Assembly: GCF_047739745.1 (NCBI RefSeq)
Contig: NZ_JBLLVA010000015.1
Coordinates: forward strand, 49,698-113,697
Reading direction: 5' to 3'
Origin: Pseudaminobacter sp047739745
Lineage (GTDB): Bacteria > Pseudomonadota > Alphaproteobacteria > Rhizobiales > Rhizobiaceae
Length of the DNA stretch: 64,000 nt
The notes under the pieces are model-generated. The model worked only from the letters and a program-made list of their open reading frames with translations. It was not told where the DNA came from and did no database searches. The position numbers and the translations under genes were made by a program. Shown in pieces: positions 37,669 to 45,562 of this stretch. Positions within the stretch are counted from its first letter, which is position 1. Each line of letters begins with the position of its first letter.

Positions 37669-37771
37669 GCATCGGACCGAAAAAAAGTGGAGCCGGTTTT
37701 CGGATTGTTCCGATGCTCAGTTAAAGCGTTAGAGCGTCCCTTGTGCGTCCGATTGGCCGCACGGCGCTCCA
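37669..37771 (+). repeat. About 100-base intergenic palindromic repeat, copy A
   Basis: Two hairpins. GCATCGGA (37669-37676) pairs with TCCGATGC (37709-37716); further on, GAGCG and GTGCG pair with CGCAC and CGCTC (about 37732-37770). The same order of words, at roughly 75-80 per cent identity by eye, occurs in opposite orientation at 54735-54838. This copy starts two bases after the sucB stop and ends just before the start codon of the next gene. Confidence 0.8.
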
Positions 37772-37776
37772 AGGTC

Positions 37777-38265
37777 ATGCGCAATGGCGTCGCGGCACTG
37801 TCGGCCGGGTTGCTTGTCGCCTCACCGGCCCATGCCGCCTGCCCGATGGAACTTTCGGTCTATGGAGACCGCGATAAGGCGGCCGAGATCGACTTCATGC
37901 CGCGCGGCGAGGCGGCGGCGGTGACCAACCGGTTCCGCATGGTGCTCGGCGAGGCGATGGTTCTCGACGGCATCGTCATGTGGAGCGAGGATGTCGCGCG
38001 GCCCAACGGCATGCTCACCCATAAATGCCCGGAAGGCGATGTGACCGGCGATGAGATCGCGGCCTGCACCGTCTGGGAAGGGGTCATCTACACAAGCGAC
38101 AAGGCCGGCAATATCGGACTGTTGCCGGCCGATGGAAGCGCCGCGCCGGAAAAGCTGATTTTTCCCGATCTCGCCTATTCGCTACACCATTCGGCGGTCT
38201 TTGGCGAGGCTGGCTTCTCGAAACTGCCGTGGGATGTTTTTCAATTGCAGGGTTGCCAAGAATAG
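37777..38265 (+). CDS. Hypothetical exported protein between sucB and lpd
   Basis: A 162-residue protein with a signal peptide (GVAALSAGLLVASPAHAA) and four or more cysteines in the mature part (ACPMELS, HKCPEGD, AACTVWEG, QGCQE). The mature chain (FMPRGEAAAVTNRFRMVLGEAM) has no family I can name. The start at 37777 gives the cleanest signal peptide but has a poor ribosome site, because the intergenic repeat occupies the bases just upstream. It is co-directional within the 2-oxoglutarate dehydrogenase gene group, with 109 bases before and 85 bases after. Confidence 0.7.
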   Translation: MRNGVAALSAGLLVASPAHAACPMELSVYGDRDKAAEIDFMPRGEAAAVTNRFRMVLGEAMVLDGIVMWSEDVARPNGMLTHKCPEGDVTGDEIAACTVWEGVIYTSDKAGNIGLLPADGSAAPEKLIFPDLAYSLHHSAVFGEAGFSKLPWDVFQLQGCQE

Positions 38266-38350
38266 AGCCTGCACGCATGACGGGATGCGTCCAAGGGTTC
38301 ATAATTCAACAGGCGGCCGGACTGGGAACGCATGCAAAAGGATTTGAGAA

Positions 38351-39769
38351 ATGGCTTATGACGTCGTGGTGATCGGATCGGGACCGGGCGGTTATGTGTG
38401 CGCCATCAAGGCAGCGCAGCTCGGGCTGAAGACCGCGGTGATCGAGAAGAACGAAACCTTTGGCGGCACCTGCCTCAATATCGGCTGCATTCCTTCCAAG
38501 GCCCTGCTGCACGCTTCGGAGGTCTTTGCCGAAGCCGCCCACTCCTTCGACGCGCTCGGCGTCGAGATCGGGCAGCCGAAGCTCAATCTCAAGAAGATGA
38601 TGGCGCACAAGGACGCGACGGTGACGGCCAATGTCAACGGCGTCTCCTTCCTGTTCAAGAAGAACAAGATCGACAGTTTCCATGGGCTTGGCAAGGTGCT
38701 GGCGGCCGGCAAGGTCTCGGTTACCGGCGCGGACGGCAAGGAACAGGTGATCGAGACGAAAAACATCGTCATCGCCACCGGGTCCGATGTTGCCGGCATT
38801 CCCGGCGTCAAGGTCGACATCGACGAGAAGGTGATCGTTTCATCGACCGGGGCGCTCGAACTGGCCAAAGTGCCGGCGCATCTGGTGGTCGTCGGCGGCG
38901 GCGTCATCGGACTCGAACTCGGCTCGGTCTGGGCGCGGCTTGGCGCGAAGGTCACCGTGGTCGAATATCTCGACATGATCCTCGGAGGCATGGATGGCGA
39001 GGTGGCCAGGCAGTTCCAGCGAATGCTGGCCAAGCAGGGCTTCGATTTCAAGCTCGGCTCGAAAGTCACTAATGTCGCCAAGTCGAAGAAGGGAGCGACG
39101 GTAACCTTCGAGCCGGTCAATTCTGCCAAAGGGGGCGGCGATGCCGAGACGATCGAGGCCGATGTGGTGCTGGTCGCCACCGGCCGCAGCCCCTACACGG
39201 ACGGGCTCGGCCTTGCCGAAGCCGGCGTGGCGCTCGACGAGCGCGGGCGCGTGAAGACCGACGGCCATCTCAGGACCAATGTCGCCGGCATCTATGCGAT
39301 CGGCGACGTGATCGCCGGGCCGATGCTCGCGCACAAGGCCGAGGATGAGGGCGTCGCTGTCGCCGAGATCATCGCGGGGCAGGCCGGGCATGTGAACTAC
39401 GACGTCATTCCTGGCGTCGTCTACACCAGCCCCGAAGTCGCCTCGGTCGGCAAGACCGAGGAGGAACTGAAGAAGGCCGGGATTGCCTACAAGGCCGGCA
39501 AATTTCCCTTCACCGCCAATGGCCGCGCCCGCGCCATGCTGCACACCGACGGCTTCGTGAAAATCCTGGCCGACAAGACAAGCGACCGTGTGCTCGGCGT
39601 CCACATTGTCGGCTTCGGAGCCGGCGAGATGATCCACGAGGCGGCCGTGCTGATGGAATTTGGCGGTTCCGCCGAGGACCTCGCTCGCACCTGCCATGCT
39701 CATCCGACGATGTCGGAAGCAGTCAAGGAGGCGGCGTTGGCCACCTTCTTCAAGCCGATTCATATGTGA
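38351..39769 (+). CDS. lpdA: Dihydrolipoyl dehydrogenase (E3)
   Basis: FAD flavoprotein that reoxidises dihydrolipoamide with NAD+. The 472-residue protein has the FAD loop VIGSGPGGYVCAIKAAQLG, the redox disulfide GGTCLNIGCIPSKALL, the NAD loop VVVGGGVIGLELGSVWARLG and the C-terminal active-site His-Glu in HAHPTMSEAVKEAAL. It serves the upstream SucA-SucB and possibly other complexes. A clear hairpin follows the stop. Confidence 0.97.
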   Translation: MAYDVVVIGSGPGGYVCAIKAAQLGLKTAVIEKNETFGGTCLNIGCIPSKALLHASEVFAEAAHSFDALGVEIGQPKLNLKKMMAHKDATVTANVNGVSFLFKKNKIDSFHGLGKVLAAGKVSVTGADGKEQVIETKNIVIATGSDVAGIPGVKVDIDEKVIVSSTGALELAKVPAHLVVVGGGVIGLELGSVWARLGAKVTVVEYLDMILGGMDGEVARQFQRMLAKQGFDFKLGSKVTNVAKSKKGATVTFEPVNSAKGGGDAETIEADVVLVATGRSPYTDGLGLAEAGVALDERGRVKTDGHLRTNVAGIYAIGDVIAGPMLAHKAEDEGVAVAEIIAGQAGHVNYDVIPGVVYTSPEVASVGKTEEELKKAGIAYKAGKFPFTANGRARAMLHTDGFVKILADKTSDRVLGVHIVGFGAGEMIHEAAVLMEFGGSAEDLARTCHAHPTMSEAVKEAALATFFKPIHM

Positions 39770-39794
39770 ATCAGTCGAACCCGTGAAAGCAAAC

Positions 39795-39822
39795 GGCCCG
39801 CTCTGAAGCGGGCCATTCGTGT
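39795..39822. terminator. Terminator hairpin after lpdA
   Basis: GGCCCGCT pairs perfectly with AGCGGGCC around a CTGA loop, followed by a T-rich but interrupted run (ATTCGTGTCTT). It lies 26 bases after the lpdA stop and just before the convergent gene's 3' end. Confidence 0.7.
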
Positions 39823-39841
39823 CTTAAGTCAGCCTGCCGCC

Positions 39842-40303
39842 TTATTGCGCGGGAGCGGGCTCGGCCGGCGCCGGCGCAGGTTCGGCTGGCGCTGTGGATT
39901 CGGGTGCCGGCGTCGCAGGTGTCTCAGGCGCGGGGGCAGGTGCCGTGGCGTCCGGAGTAGCCGGCGCGGTCGTATCAGGCGCTGGCGTCGTTGTTTCCGG
40001 TGCTGCCGGTGCGGTGGCATCCGGCGCGGGAGTTGCCGGCTCAGTGGTGGTCGCGGGCTCGTCGGTCGGAGCCGGGGTATCGGGCGTGCCGGGCACGAAG
40101 ATGAAATAAGCGATTACAGCGAGCACCAGGACAACGGCTGCGATCAGCAAGCTGCTTCCACCGCTCGAACGCACGACCGGGCGGTCGTCCAACGATCGCG
40201 GGCGCGGGTTGGCCGCCGGATCGTTGCGTGGATCGGCAGGGTCTGCGCCAAGAGGCGCCGTATTGCGGGGTTCGTTGAGGCGCGGATCAGGGCTGGCCAT
40301 CAT
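39842..40303 (-). CDS. Hypothetical single-pass protein with Pro/Ala/Thr-rich periplasmic tail
   Basis: A 153-residue protein: a polar N-terminus rich in Asp/Arg/Pro, one transmembrane segment (SLLIAAVVLVLAVIAYFIFV, residues about 50-69), then a tail composed almost only of Pro, Ala, Thr and Glu in short degenerate repeats (APDTTAPATPDATAPAPAP). Such tails often span the periplasm or cell wall as extended spacers. No domain recognised. Translation could start at 40303 or at the adjacent ATG at 40300. Confidence 0.75.
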   Translation of the reverse strand: MMASPDPRLNEPRNTAPLGADPADPRNDPAANPRPRSLDDRPVVRSSGGSSLLIAAVVLVLAVIAYFIFVPGTPDTPAPTDEPATTTEPATPAPDATAPAAPETTTPAPDTTAPATPDATAPAPAPETPATPAPESTAPAEPAPAPAEPAPAQ

Positions 40304-40402
40304 GCTTCTCCGTCAGTTGCAATGTTCCCCAAACGCATCAGATGCGATTAGGTTTCATTTGCGGGTCTTTGCGCGCTCGCAGGCGCAGCCGCCCCGCGCG
40401 AT

Positions 40403-41473
40403 CTAATCAACGGAAGTCGCCGTGAAGCCCTGCCTGCGCAGCAGCTCGATCAACCCTTTGGGGCCCGGAAGATGCATGGCTCCGACCGCGATGAAGGCGT
40501 TGCCGCGCGCCAGGATGGGCTCGGCGCGATCCGCCATCACCTTGTTGCGCGCTGTGATCATCGCCTCCTCAAAAGCCGCATAGCCGGCCTCGTCATCGTC
40601 GTCATCGGGCAGCACGGCGCGAAACAGCGGCCAGAACATGCCGGTGTCGCCGTTTTTATAGAGCACGATCATTGTTTCGGTGATGTCGTCTATCCTGTCG
40701 CCGAGCTTCAGCGTCTGGACAAGTCCCTTCATGTGGAAGTCGATCGGCAACGAGGCCATGGCCCGCAACTGATCGGCGACGGTTTCGAGGCCTTCGAGCT
40801 TCTTGCCGGCCGCCTGGGCATCTTCAGCCAGCTTGATGTCGAGTATCGGCGCGCCGGACGCCTTGCGCGCCAGTTCGCAAGCCGGCAGCGTCACCATGGC
40901 CGCCAGCATCCATGGCTTCATCTTCGACACGCTCTCGGGCGGAATGCCTCTCGCCTGAAGCGCGTCGGCGACGATGGCGGCATCCTGCGGCGATAGCCGC
41001 GACATCAACGTGGTGCCGTCGGTGAACATGGTCAGGTCCGGCTCGCGCATCAGCCCGGCCATCATCTTCGCGGGGTCGAGGATTTCCGTCGTTTCGATGA
41101 CAACCGTAGCGGCCGCATCGAAGGCCTGCTCGGCGGCGGGCGTCAGCGAGACGACGCGCGGATCGGTCATATGCATGGTGCCGAACAGGAAAGACGGCTC
41201 ATGGCCGGGCTTGTCTATCCGCCACAGCAGGCCTTTGCCGTTGAGCGTGGCGGCAGCCTCGGCCCCGATCCTTGCGGCGAGCCCCGGATCGCGTTTTTCA
41301 AGGGCCGCCAGCATGTCCGTGCCGGTGCAGGCGGGCACGTCCTCGGCCTGTGCCCGCCCCATGGCGACCAGGCTGATGACCAGGAAGGAAAGCAGGAACA
41401 GCATGTGGAGCGCGACGACCAGCACCAGTGCTGGCAGCGCGGCGCGGTCGACGATGGCAAGGGCGCGTTTCAT
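40403..41473 (-). CDS. TraB/GumN family protein
   Basis: A 356-residue exported or membrane-anchored protein of the TraB/GumN (Tiki-like) superfamily of metal-dependent hydrolases. The first motif is PSFLFGTMHMTDPRV near residue 100 and the second is FIAVGAMHLPGPKGLIELL near the C-terminus, each with the conserved G-x-x-H. An N-terminal hydrophobic segment (LVLVVALHMLFLLSFLVISL) is a long anchor or signal. I chose the ATG at 41473; one seven codons upstream is possible. Substrate unknown. Confidence 0.88.
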   Translation of the reverse strand: MKRALAIVDRAALPALVLVVALHMLFLLSFLVISLVAMGRAQAEDVPACTGTDMLAALEKRDPGLAARIGAEAAATLNGKGLLWRIDKPGHEPSFLFGTMHMTDPRVVSLTPAAEQAFDAAATVVIETTEILDPAKMMAGLMREPDLTMFTDGTTLMSRLSPQDAAIVADALQARGIPPESVSKMKPWMLAAMVTLPACELARKASGAPILDIKLAEDAQAAGKKLEGLETVADQLRAMASLPIDFHMKGLVQTLKLGDRIDDITETMIVLYKNGDTGMFWPLFRAVLPDDDDDEAGYAAFEEAMITARNKVMADRAEPILARGNAFIAVGAMHLPGPKGLIELLRRQGFTATSVD

Positions 41474-41540
41474 GACCAAATTTTCTAGGCGCAAATCAAG
41501 GCAAAACGGTTAATCCCGAGGTGAAAATTGTCAGTCCGGA

Positions 41541-42479
41541 TCAGGCCCGAGGGTGAGCGGCCTCATAGATGTCGAGCAGTCGGGCGGTATCGACCCCGGT
41601 ATAGATCTGGGTCGTCGACAGACTGGCGTGACCGAGCAGTTCCTGGATGGTGCGCAGGTCGCCGCCGCGTCCGAGCAGATGGGTGGCGAAGGAATGACGC
41701 AACGCATGCGGCGTTGCCGTATCCGGCAGGTTGAGCGCCGAGCGCAGCCGTCGCATCTCGCGCTGGACGATGGCCGGATTGAGCGGCCCGCCGCGGGCGC
41801 CGCGAAACAGCGGAGCCTGTGAGTCGATTGTGTATGGGCAGAGCCTTCGGTACTCCGCAACCGCCTGCAGCGTCACCGGCAAAACCGGCACCAGCCGCGT
41901 CTTGCCGCCCTTGCCGGTGACGCGCAGGACCGTGTCGGCGGGGCCTGCGAGATCGGCGCCTGTAAGGCCCAGCGCCTCCGAAATGCGCAGGCCAGAGCCG
42001 TAGAGCAGGATGAGCACCGCCACGTTGCGCGCCGCGATCCACGGCTCTTCGGCAAGCTGCTCCTCGTTCGAGACGACACGCAGCGCATCACTTGCAGTCA
42101 GGGGTTTAGGCAGGGATTTCGGCTGGCGCGGCGCGCGCAATGCCGCCGCCCCCGCCGCATTGGCGAGACCACGACGTTCTAGAAAGCCTAGGAAAGAGCG
42201 GACGCCGGCCAAACTCCGGCCAAGCGTGCGGGCGCCCGCACCATTTGCGCGGCGGAAGGCGAGAAAGGCGCGCAGATCGGCCGGGCGAAGCGTTTTGACA
42301 TCGGTGATGCCGGCTGGTCCGCCAAGATGCCCGGTCAGGAACTGGAAGAACTGCCGCGTGTCACGTTCATAGGCTTCGACGCTGAGCGGCGAAAGCCGGC
42401 GTTCCGTCGCCAGCATCTTCAGCCAGGCTTCGCGCGCCGACTGAAGGTCGGGTCTGACGGAAATGAGGAATTCCTGCAT
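41541..42479 (-). CDS. xerC: Tyrosine recombinase XerC
   Basis: Resolves chromosome dimers at dif with XerD. The 312-residue protein has the N-terminal SAM-like core-binding domain (LSVEAYERDTRQFFQFLTGHLG) and the catalytic domain with LLYGSGLRISEALGL (Arg I), the TGKGGKTRLVP beta-hairpin lysine, TPHALRHSFATHLL (His-x-x-Arg) and LGHASLSTTQIYTGVD (His and nucleophilic Tyr). The start at 42479 follows family length; the open frame runs 64 codons further upstream without support. Its setting among housekeeping genes and its full length argue for chromosomal XerC, not a phage integrase. Confidence 0.92.
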   Translation of the reverse strand: MQEFLISVRPDLQSAREAWLKMLATERRLSPLSVEAYERDTRQFFQFLTGHLGGPAGITDVKTLRPADLRAFLAFRRANGAGARTLGRSLAGVRSFLGFLERRGLANAAGAAALRAPRQPKSLPKPLTASDALRVVSNEEQLAEEPWIAARNVAVLILLYGSGLRISEALGLTGADLAGPADTVLRVTGKGGKTRLVPVLPVTLQAVAEYRRLCPYTIDSQAPLFRGARGGPLNPAIVQREMRRLRSALNLPDTATPHALRHSFATHLLGRGGDLRTIQELLGHASLSTTQIYTGVDTARLLDIYEAAHPRA

Positions 42480-42594
42480 GTGGCGGTCTCGAGTTTCGCC
42501 CGATGTTGCCCCATCGGCGTTAGCAAGCGGTGAAGGCGGCGGCGATTGAAATGGCGGCAAGCTAGCGATAGAGACGCAAGGCGAAGGAACACCA

Positions 42595-43146
42595 ATGTCA
42601 AAGCTTGAAAATCCGATCCAGATGGCCGTGATCGGCGCCGCCCACGGCATACGGGGCGAGTTGCGCGTCAAGACCTTTACGGGCGATCCGTTGGCGCTTG
42701 GCGACTATGGCCCGCTATTTTCCCGCGATGGGCGGGCCTTCGAGGTTGTCGACATCCGACCCGCGAACACGGTGGTCGTCGTGCGCTTCAAGGGGGTGGA
42801 CGACCGCAACGCGGCCGAGGCACTGAGCGGCACGGAGCTTTTCATCGCCCGTTCGGCGCTGCCGGACGATGGCGACGAGGACGACTATTATCAGGCCGAC
42901 CTGATCGGCCTCCAGGTGCGCGACGAGATCGGCGGCGTGCTTGGCAAGGTGACCGCAGTGCAGAATTTCGGCGGCGGCGACATACTGGAAATCACCCATG
43001 CCGGGCGGAAAGGCGTTCTGATCCCGTTCACCCGGGCGGCGGTGCCGGAGGTCGATGTAGCCGGGGGGTTCGTGCGGATCGACGCGGTTGCCGCCGGGCT
43101 GGTCGAGGATGAAGAGGACGAAGGCGGTAGGGGAGGCAGCCGGTGA
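42595..43146 (+). CDS. rimM: Ribosome maturation factor RimM
   Basis: Binds the 30S head through protein S19 during maturation. The 183-residue protein has the N-terminal RimM domain (VIGAAHGIRGELRVKTFTG) and a C-terminal PRC-barrel (DLIGLQVRDEIGGVLGKVTAV then VLIPFTRAAVPEVD). The acidic C-terminal tail (VEDEEDEGG) is longer than in many relatives. The stop overlaps the trmD start by GTGA, so the pair is coupled. Divergent from xerC. Confidence 0.95.
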   Translation: MSKLENPIQMAVIGAAHGIRGELRVKTFTGDPLALGDYGPLFSRDGRAFEVVDIRPANTVVVVRFKGVDDRNAAEALSGTELFIARSALPDDGDEDDYYQADLIGLQVRDEIGGVLGKVTAVQNFGGGDILEITHAGRKGVLIPFTRAAVPEVDVAGGFVRIDAVAAGLVEDEEDEGGRGGSR

Positions 43147-43871
43147 GCGGCTTTCGCGCCAGCGTGCTGACGCTCTATCCGGAAATGTTTCCCGGCGCAC
43201 TCGGCCTGTCGCTGGCCGGTCGGGCGCTGGAGGCGGGCGTCTGGTCGCTGGAAGCGGTGCAGATACGCGACTTCGCCACCGATCGGCATCGGACGGTGGA
43301 TGATACGCCGGCCGGTGGCGGCGCCGGCATGGTGATGCGCGCCGATATTCTGGCGAAAGCCATAGACCATGCGGCACCCGCAGGCGATCCGCGCCCGCGA
43401 CTGCTGATGAGCCCGCGCGGCAGGCCATTGACGCAGGCGCGCGTGCGCGAACTCGCAGCCGGTCCTGGCGCCGTCATCGTCTGCGGGCGGTTCGAGGGCG
43501 TCGACCAGCGGGTGATCGAAGCGCGCGGTCTTGAGGAAGTGTCGATCGGCGACTTCATCCTTTCCGGCGGCGAGCCGGCGGCGCTGGTGCTGCTCGATGC
43601 GGTGGTGCGGCTGCTACCGGGCGTCATGGGCAACGAAGCCTCGGGCGAGGAGGAAAGCTTCGAGAACGGACTTCTCGAGCATCCGCATTACACCAGGCCG
43701 CAGGAATTCGAGGGCAGGGCCATACCCGAGGTCCTGACTTCGGGAAACCACAAGAAGATCGCGGCCTGGCGGCGCGAGCAGGCCGAGGAATTGACGCGGG
43801 AGAGGCGACCGGACCTGCGCCGCGGTCCGGAAAAGGCGGCCGGCGCCAAAAAGGACGCGCACAGGACGTGA
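43143..43871 (+). CDS. trmD: tRNA (guanine-37-N1)-methyltransferase
   Basis: SPOUT-class enzyme that makes m1G37, preventing frameshifts. The 242-residue protein has LTLYPEMFPGALGLSLAGRAL, DDTPAGGGAGMVMRAD (SAM/tRNA contacts), the trefoil-knot strand VIVCGRFEGVDQRVIE and SIGDFILSGGEPAALVLLDA. The start is GTG at 43143, inside the end of rimM. It is followed after 189 bases by rplS in the standard rimM-trmD-rplS order. Confidence 0.96.
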   Translation: MSGFRASVLTLYPEMFPGALGLSLAGRALEAGVWSLEAVQIRDFATDRHRTVDDTPAGGGAGMVMRADILAKAIDHAAPAGDPRPRLLMSPRGRPLTQARVRELAAGPGAVIVCGRFEGVDQRVIEARGLEEVSIGDFILSGGEPAALVLLDAVVRLLPGVMGNEASGEEESFENGLLEHPHYTRPQEFEGRAIPEVLTSGNHKKIAAWRREQAEELTRERRPDLRRGPEKAAGAKKDAHRT

Positions 43872-44060
43872 CAATCGGCGCAGAACCGTGTATGTGCGCG
43901 CTCGCAACCGGCAGAACAATCTTCCGGACCCGTCAATGAAAGACGTGAATTCGCCCCTGCCCTGGTTCTCGATGAGAAGCAAGGCATAGCCAAGCGGTCA
44001 TCGAACTGCGAAGCAAGCGCGGGCGCTCTGGCTGTCGAGAAGCAAGAAGAGGTCATTGCG

Positions 44061-44585
44061 ATGGATATCATCCGTCAGATCGAGGCCGAACAGGCCGCCA
44101 AGATCGAAGCGAAGCGCAAGCTTCCAGAATTTCAGCCGGGCGACACGGTCCGCGTCCTGGTGCGCGTCACCGAAGGTTCGCGCACGCGCGTTCAGGCCTA
44201 TGAAGGCGTAGTCATCGCCCGTTCGGGTTCCGGCTTCCAGGAGAATTTCACTGTCCGCAAGATCTCCTACGGCGAAGGCGTGGAGCGCGTGTTTCCGGTT
44301 TTCTCGCCGATGGTCGAGGGTGTCGAGATCGTTCGCCGCGGCAAGGTGCGTCGTGCCAAGCTCTATTACCTGCGCGATCGTCGCGGCAAGTCGGCGCGTA
44401 TTTCGGAAAACACCGGCGTGCGTGCCCGCAAGCTCAATGATGCGGAGCGCGACGCGATGAACGCCGAGAAGGCGCGCATCGAGGCTGAGCGCGTCGCCGC
44501 TGCCGAAGCGCTGGCTGCGGAAAAGGCCGCCCAGGACGCAGCCGAAAAGGCCGCAGCCGCCGAGACCGAGCAGGCCGCCGAATAG
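44061..44585 (+). CDS. rplS: 50S ribosomal protein L19
   Basis: A 174-residue L19: the conserved core PGDTVRVLVRVTEGSRTRVQAYEGVVIARSGSG-type segment, FTVRKISYGEGVERVFP and RRGKVRRAKLYYLRDRRGK occupies the first 120 residues. The C-terminal Ala/Glu-rich extension (residues about 130-174) is typical of rhizobia and absent in E. coli. A textbook terminator follows. The 189-base leader after trmD has a repeated GAGAAGCAAG word and may contain an autoregulatory site, though none is recognisable. Confidence 0.97.
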   Translation: MDIIRQIEAEQAAKIEAKRKLPEFQPGDTVRVLVRVTEGSRTRVQAYEGVVIARSGSGFQENFTVRKISYGEGVERVFPVFSPMVEGVEIVRRGKVRRAKLYYLRDRRGKSARISENTGVRARKLNDAERDAMNAEKARIEAERVAAAEALAAEKAAQDAAEKAAAAETEQAAE

Positions 44586-44609
44586 GCGTCGCAGTAACGA
44601 TCTTTGAAG

Positions 44610-44633
44610 AAGGCGGCTTCGGCCGCCTTTTTT
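44610..44633 (+). terminator. Rho-independent terminator of rplS
   Basis: AAGGCGGC pairs with GCCGCCTT around a TTCG tetraloop and runs into TTTTTT. It ends the rimM-trmD-rplS unit. Confidence 0.9.
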
Positions 44634-44710
44634 ATTGCGTCGGTATCGCTTCAATTTTCAGGCACCCGGCCTCGGGAACCGCCGTCACCGCCGCGCGTTA
44701 GATCGCCGTG

Positions 44711-44752
44711 CGTCGGTTCCGGCGCAGATTTCACTTTCGGTCCGATGCTCCA
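44711..44752 (-). repeat. Possible truncated copy of the 100-base intergenic repeat
   Basis: GTTCCGG, then ATTTCACTTTCGGTCCGATGCTC in this stretch resembles one end of the repeats at 37669 and 54735, in the orientation of the latter. Only about 40 bases match and the second hairpin is missing, so this is a weak call. Confidence 0.35.
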
Positions 44753-44777
44753 GCGACCGAGCGTTTCAGAGGGGTCG

Positions 44778-45314
44778 ATGGAACAGCTTATCGAGGAATT
44801 CGGTCATCCGACATGGACACCGTTTCCGGTGATTGCTGCGCGCCTGCTGCTTGCCGCGATCTTCGGCGCCATCATCGGTTTCGAGCGGGAATGGCGCAAT
44901 CGGCCGGCCGGCTTGAGGACTCACATTCTGGTGTGCCTGGCGGCCGCGACCTTCGGCATATTGACGATCGAGATCGTCCACGCGCCGATGTTCAGGCTTG
45001 AGGGCGCCCGCTTCGATCCAATAAGGGCGGTCGAAGCGGTGACTGCCGGGGTTGCCTTCCTCGCGGCAGGAACGATCCTGTTTTCACGTGGCCAGGTACA
45101 GGGGCTGACGACCGGCGCGGGCATGTGGCTTGCCGGGGCCATCGGCGTTGCCTGCGGGTTTGGTCTCTGGCAAATCGCGGGCTTCGCGACGATCGTCGGC
45201 CTGATCGTACTTGGTGCGTTGCAGAGCCTCGAGCCGAGGCCGGATGCCGATCGCGAGCGGCGTGAAGCCGAAGTGCCCAAGCCGCGGGATAGCAAAAAGG
45301 CAGCTCCGCGGTAA
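44778..45314 (+). CDS. MgtC/SapB family membrane protein
   Basis: A 178-residue inner-membrane protein with four to five hydrophobic segments. It has the MgtC signature LLLAAIFGAIIGFEREWRNRPAGLRTHILVCLAA-type segment (only parts quoted), with the conserved G-x-E-R-E and RPAGLRTH motifs, then VEAVTAGVAFLAAGTIL and GLTTGAGMWLAGAIGVACG. The C-terminal 25 residues are charged. Relatives inhibit the F-type ATPase or aid survival at low Mg2+. The start at 44778 is preceded by AGGGG. Confidence 0.9.
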   Translation: MEQLIEEFGHPTWTPFPVIAARLLLAAIFGAIIGFEREWRNRPAGLRTHILVCLAAATFGILTIEIVHAPMFRLEGARFDPIRAVEAVTAGVAFLAAGTILFSRGQVQGLTTGAGMWLAGAIGVACGFGLWQIAGFATIVGLIVLGALQSLEPRPDADRERREAEVPKPRDSKKAAPR

Positions 45315-45361
45315 CAAGCGGCCGATTGCCGAAATCCCAAAACGTTGGTATCTAACGCGGC

Positions 45362-45478
45362 ATGGAAGAGCTCTTTGGCGATCCGGCCTATAAAGGCTTC
45401 GTGCTGCAGGACCATAAGCGCCTGCCCGGCCGGTTCTTTGCCCGCATTTCCGGCGCGCGCAGCTGCCGACTTAGCTGA
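45362..45478 (+). CDS. Possible 38-residue ORF upstream of leuC
   Basis: Starts MEELFGDPAYKGFVLQDHKR and ends RSCRLS. It is followed by a perfect 7-bp hairpin (GGCCTCG with CGAGGCC, 45490-45507) and a T-rich run, 55 bases before leuC. The arrangement recalls a leader peptide with attenuator, but there is no run of leucine codons, so a leucine-sensing role is not supported. It may be an unrelated small gene or chance. Confidence 0.3.
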   Translation: MEELFGDPAYKGFVLQDHKRLPGRFFARISGARSCRLS

Positions 45479-45562
45479 GCCGACTTTCCGGCCTCGGTCG
45501 CGAGGCCTGTGGCGGAATGCCCGCTCTCTTTTAGATTTTGATTCATCGACGGATGTCAGACC

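Noticed and set aside
41541..42479. Tyrosine recombinase as evidence of a mobile island
   Set aside because: Length, motifs and housekeeping context fit chromosomal XerC; no att repeats, tRNA gene or phage genes are nearby.
45362..45478. Leucine leader peptide for attenuation of leuC
   Set aside because: The frame has no run of Leu codons, so classical leucine attenuation is not supported; kept only as a low-confidence small ORF.
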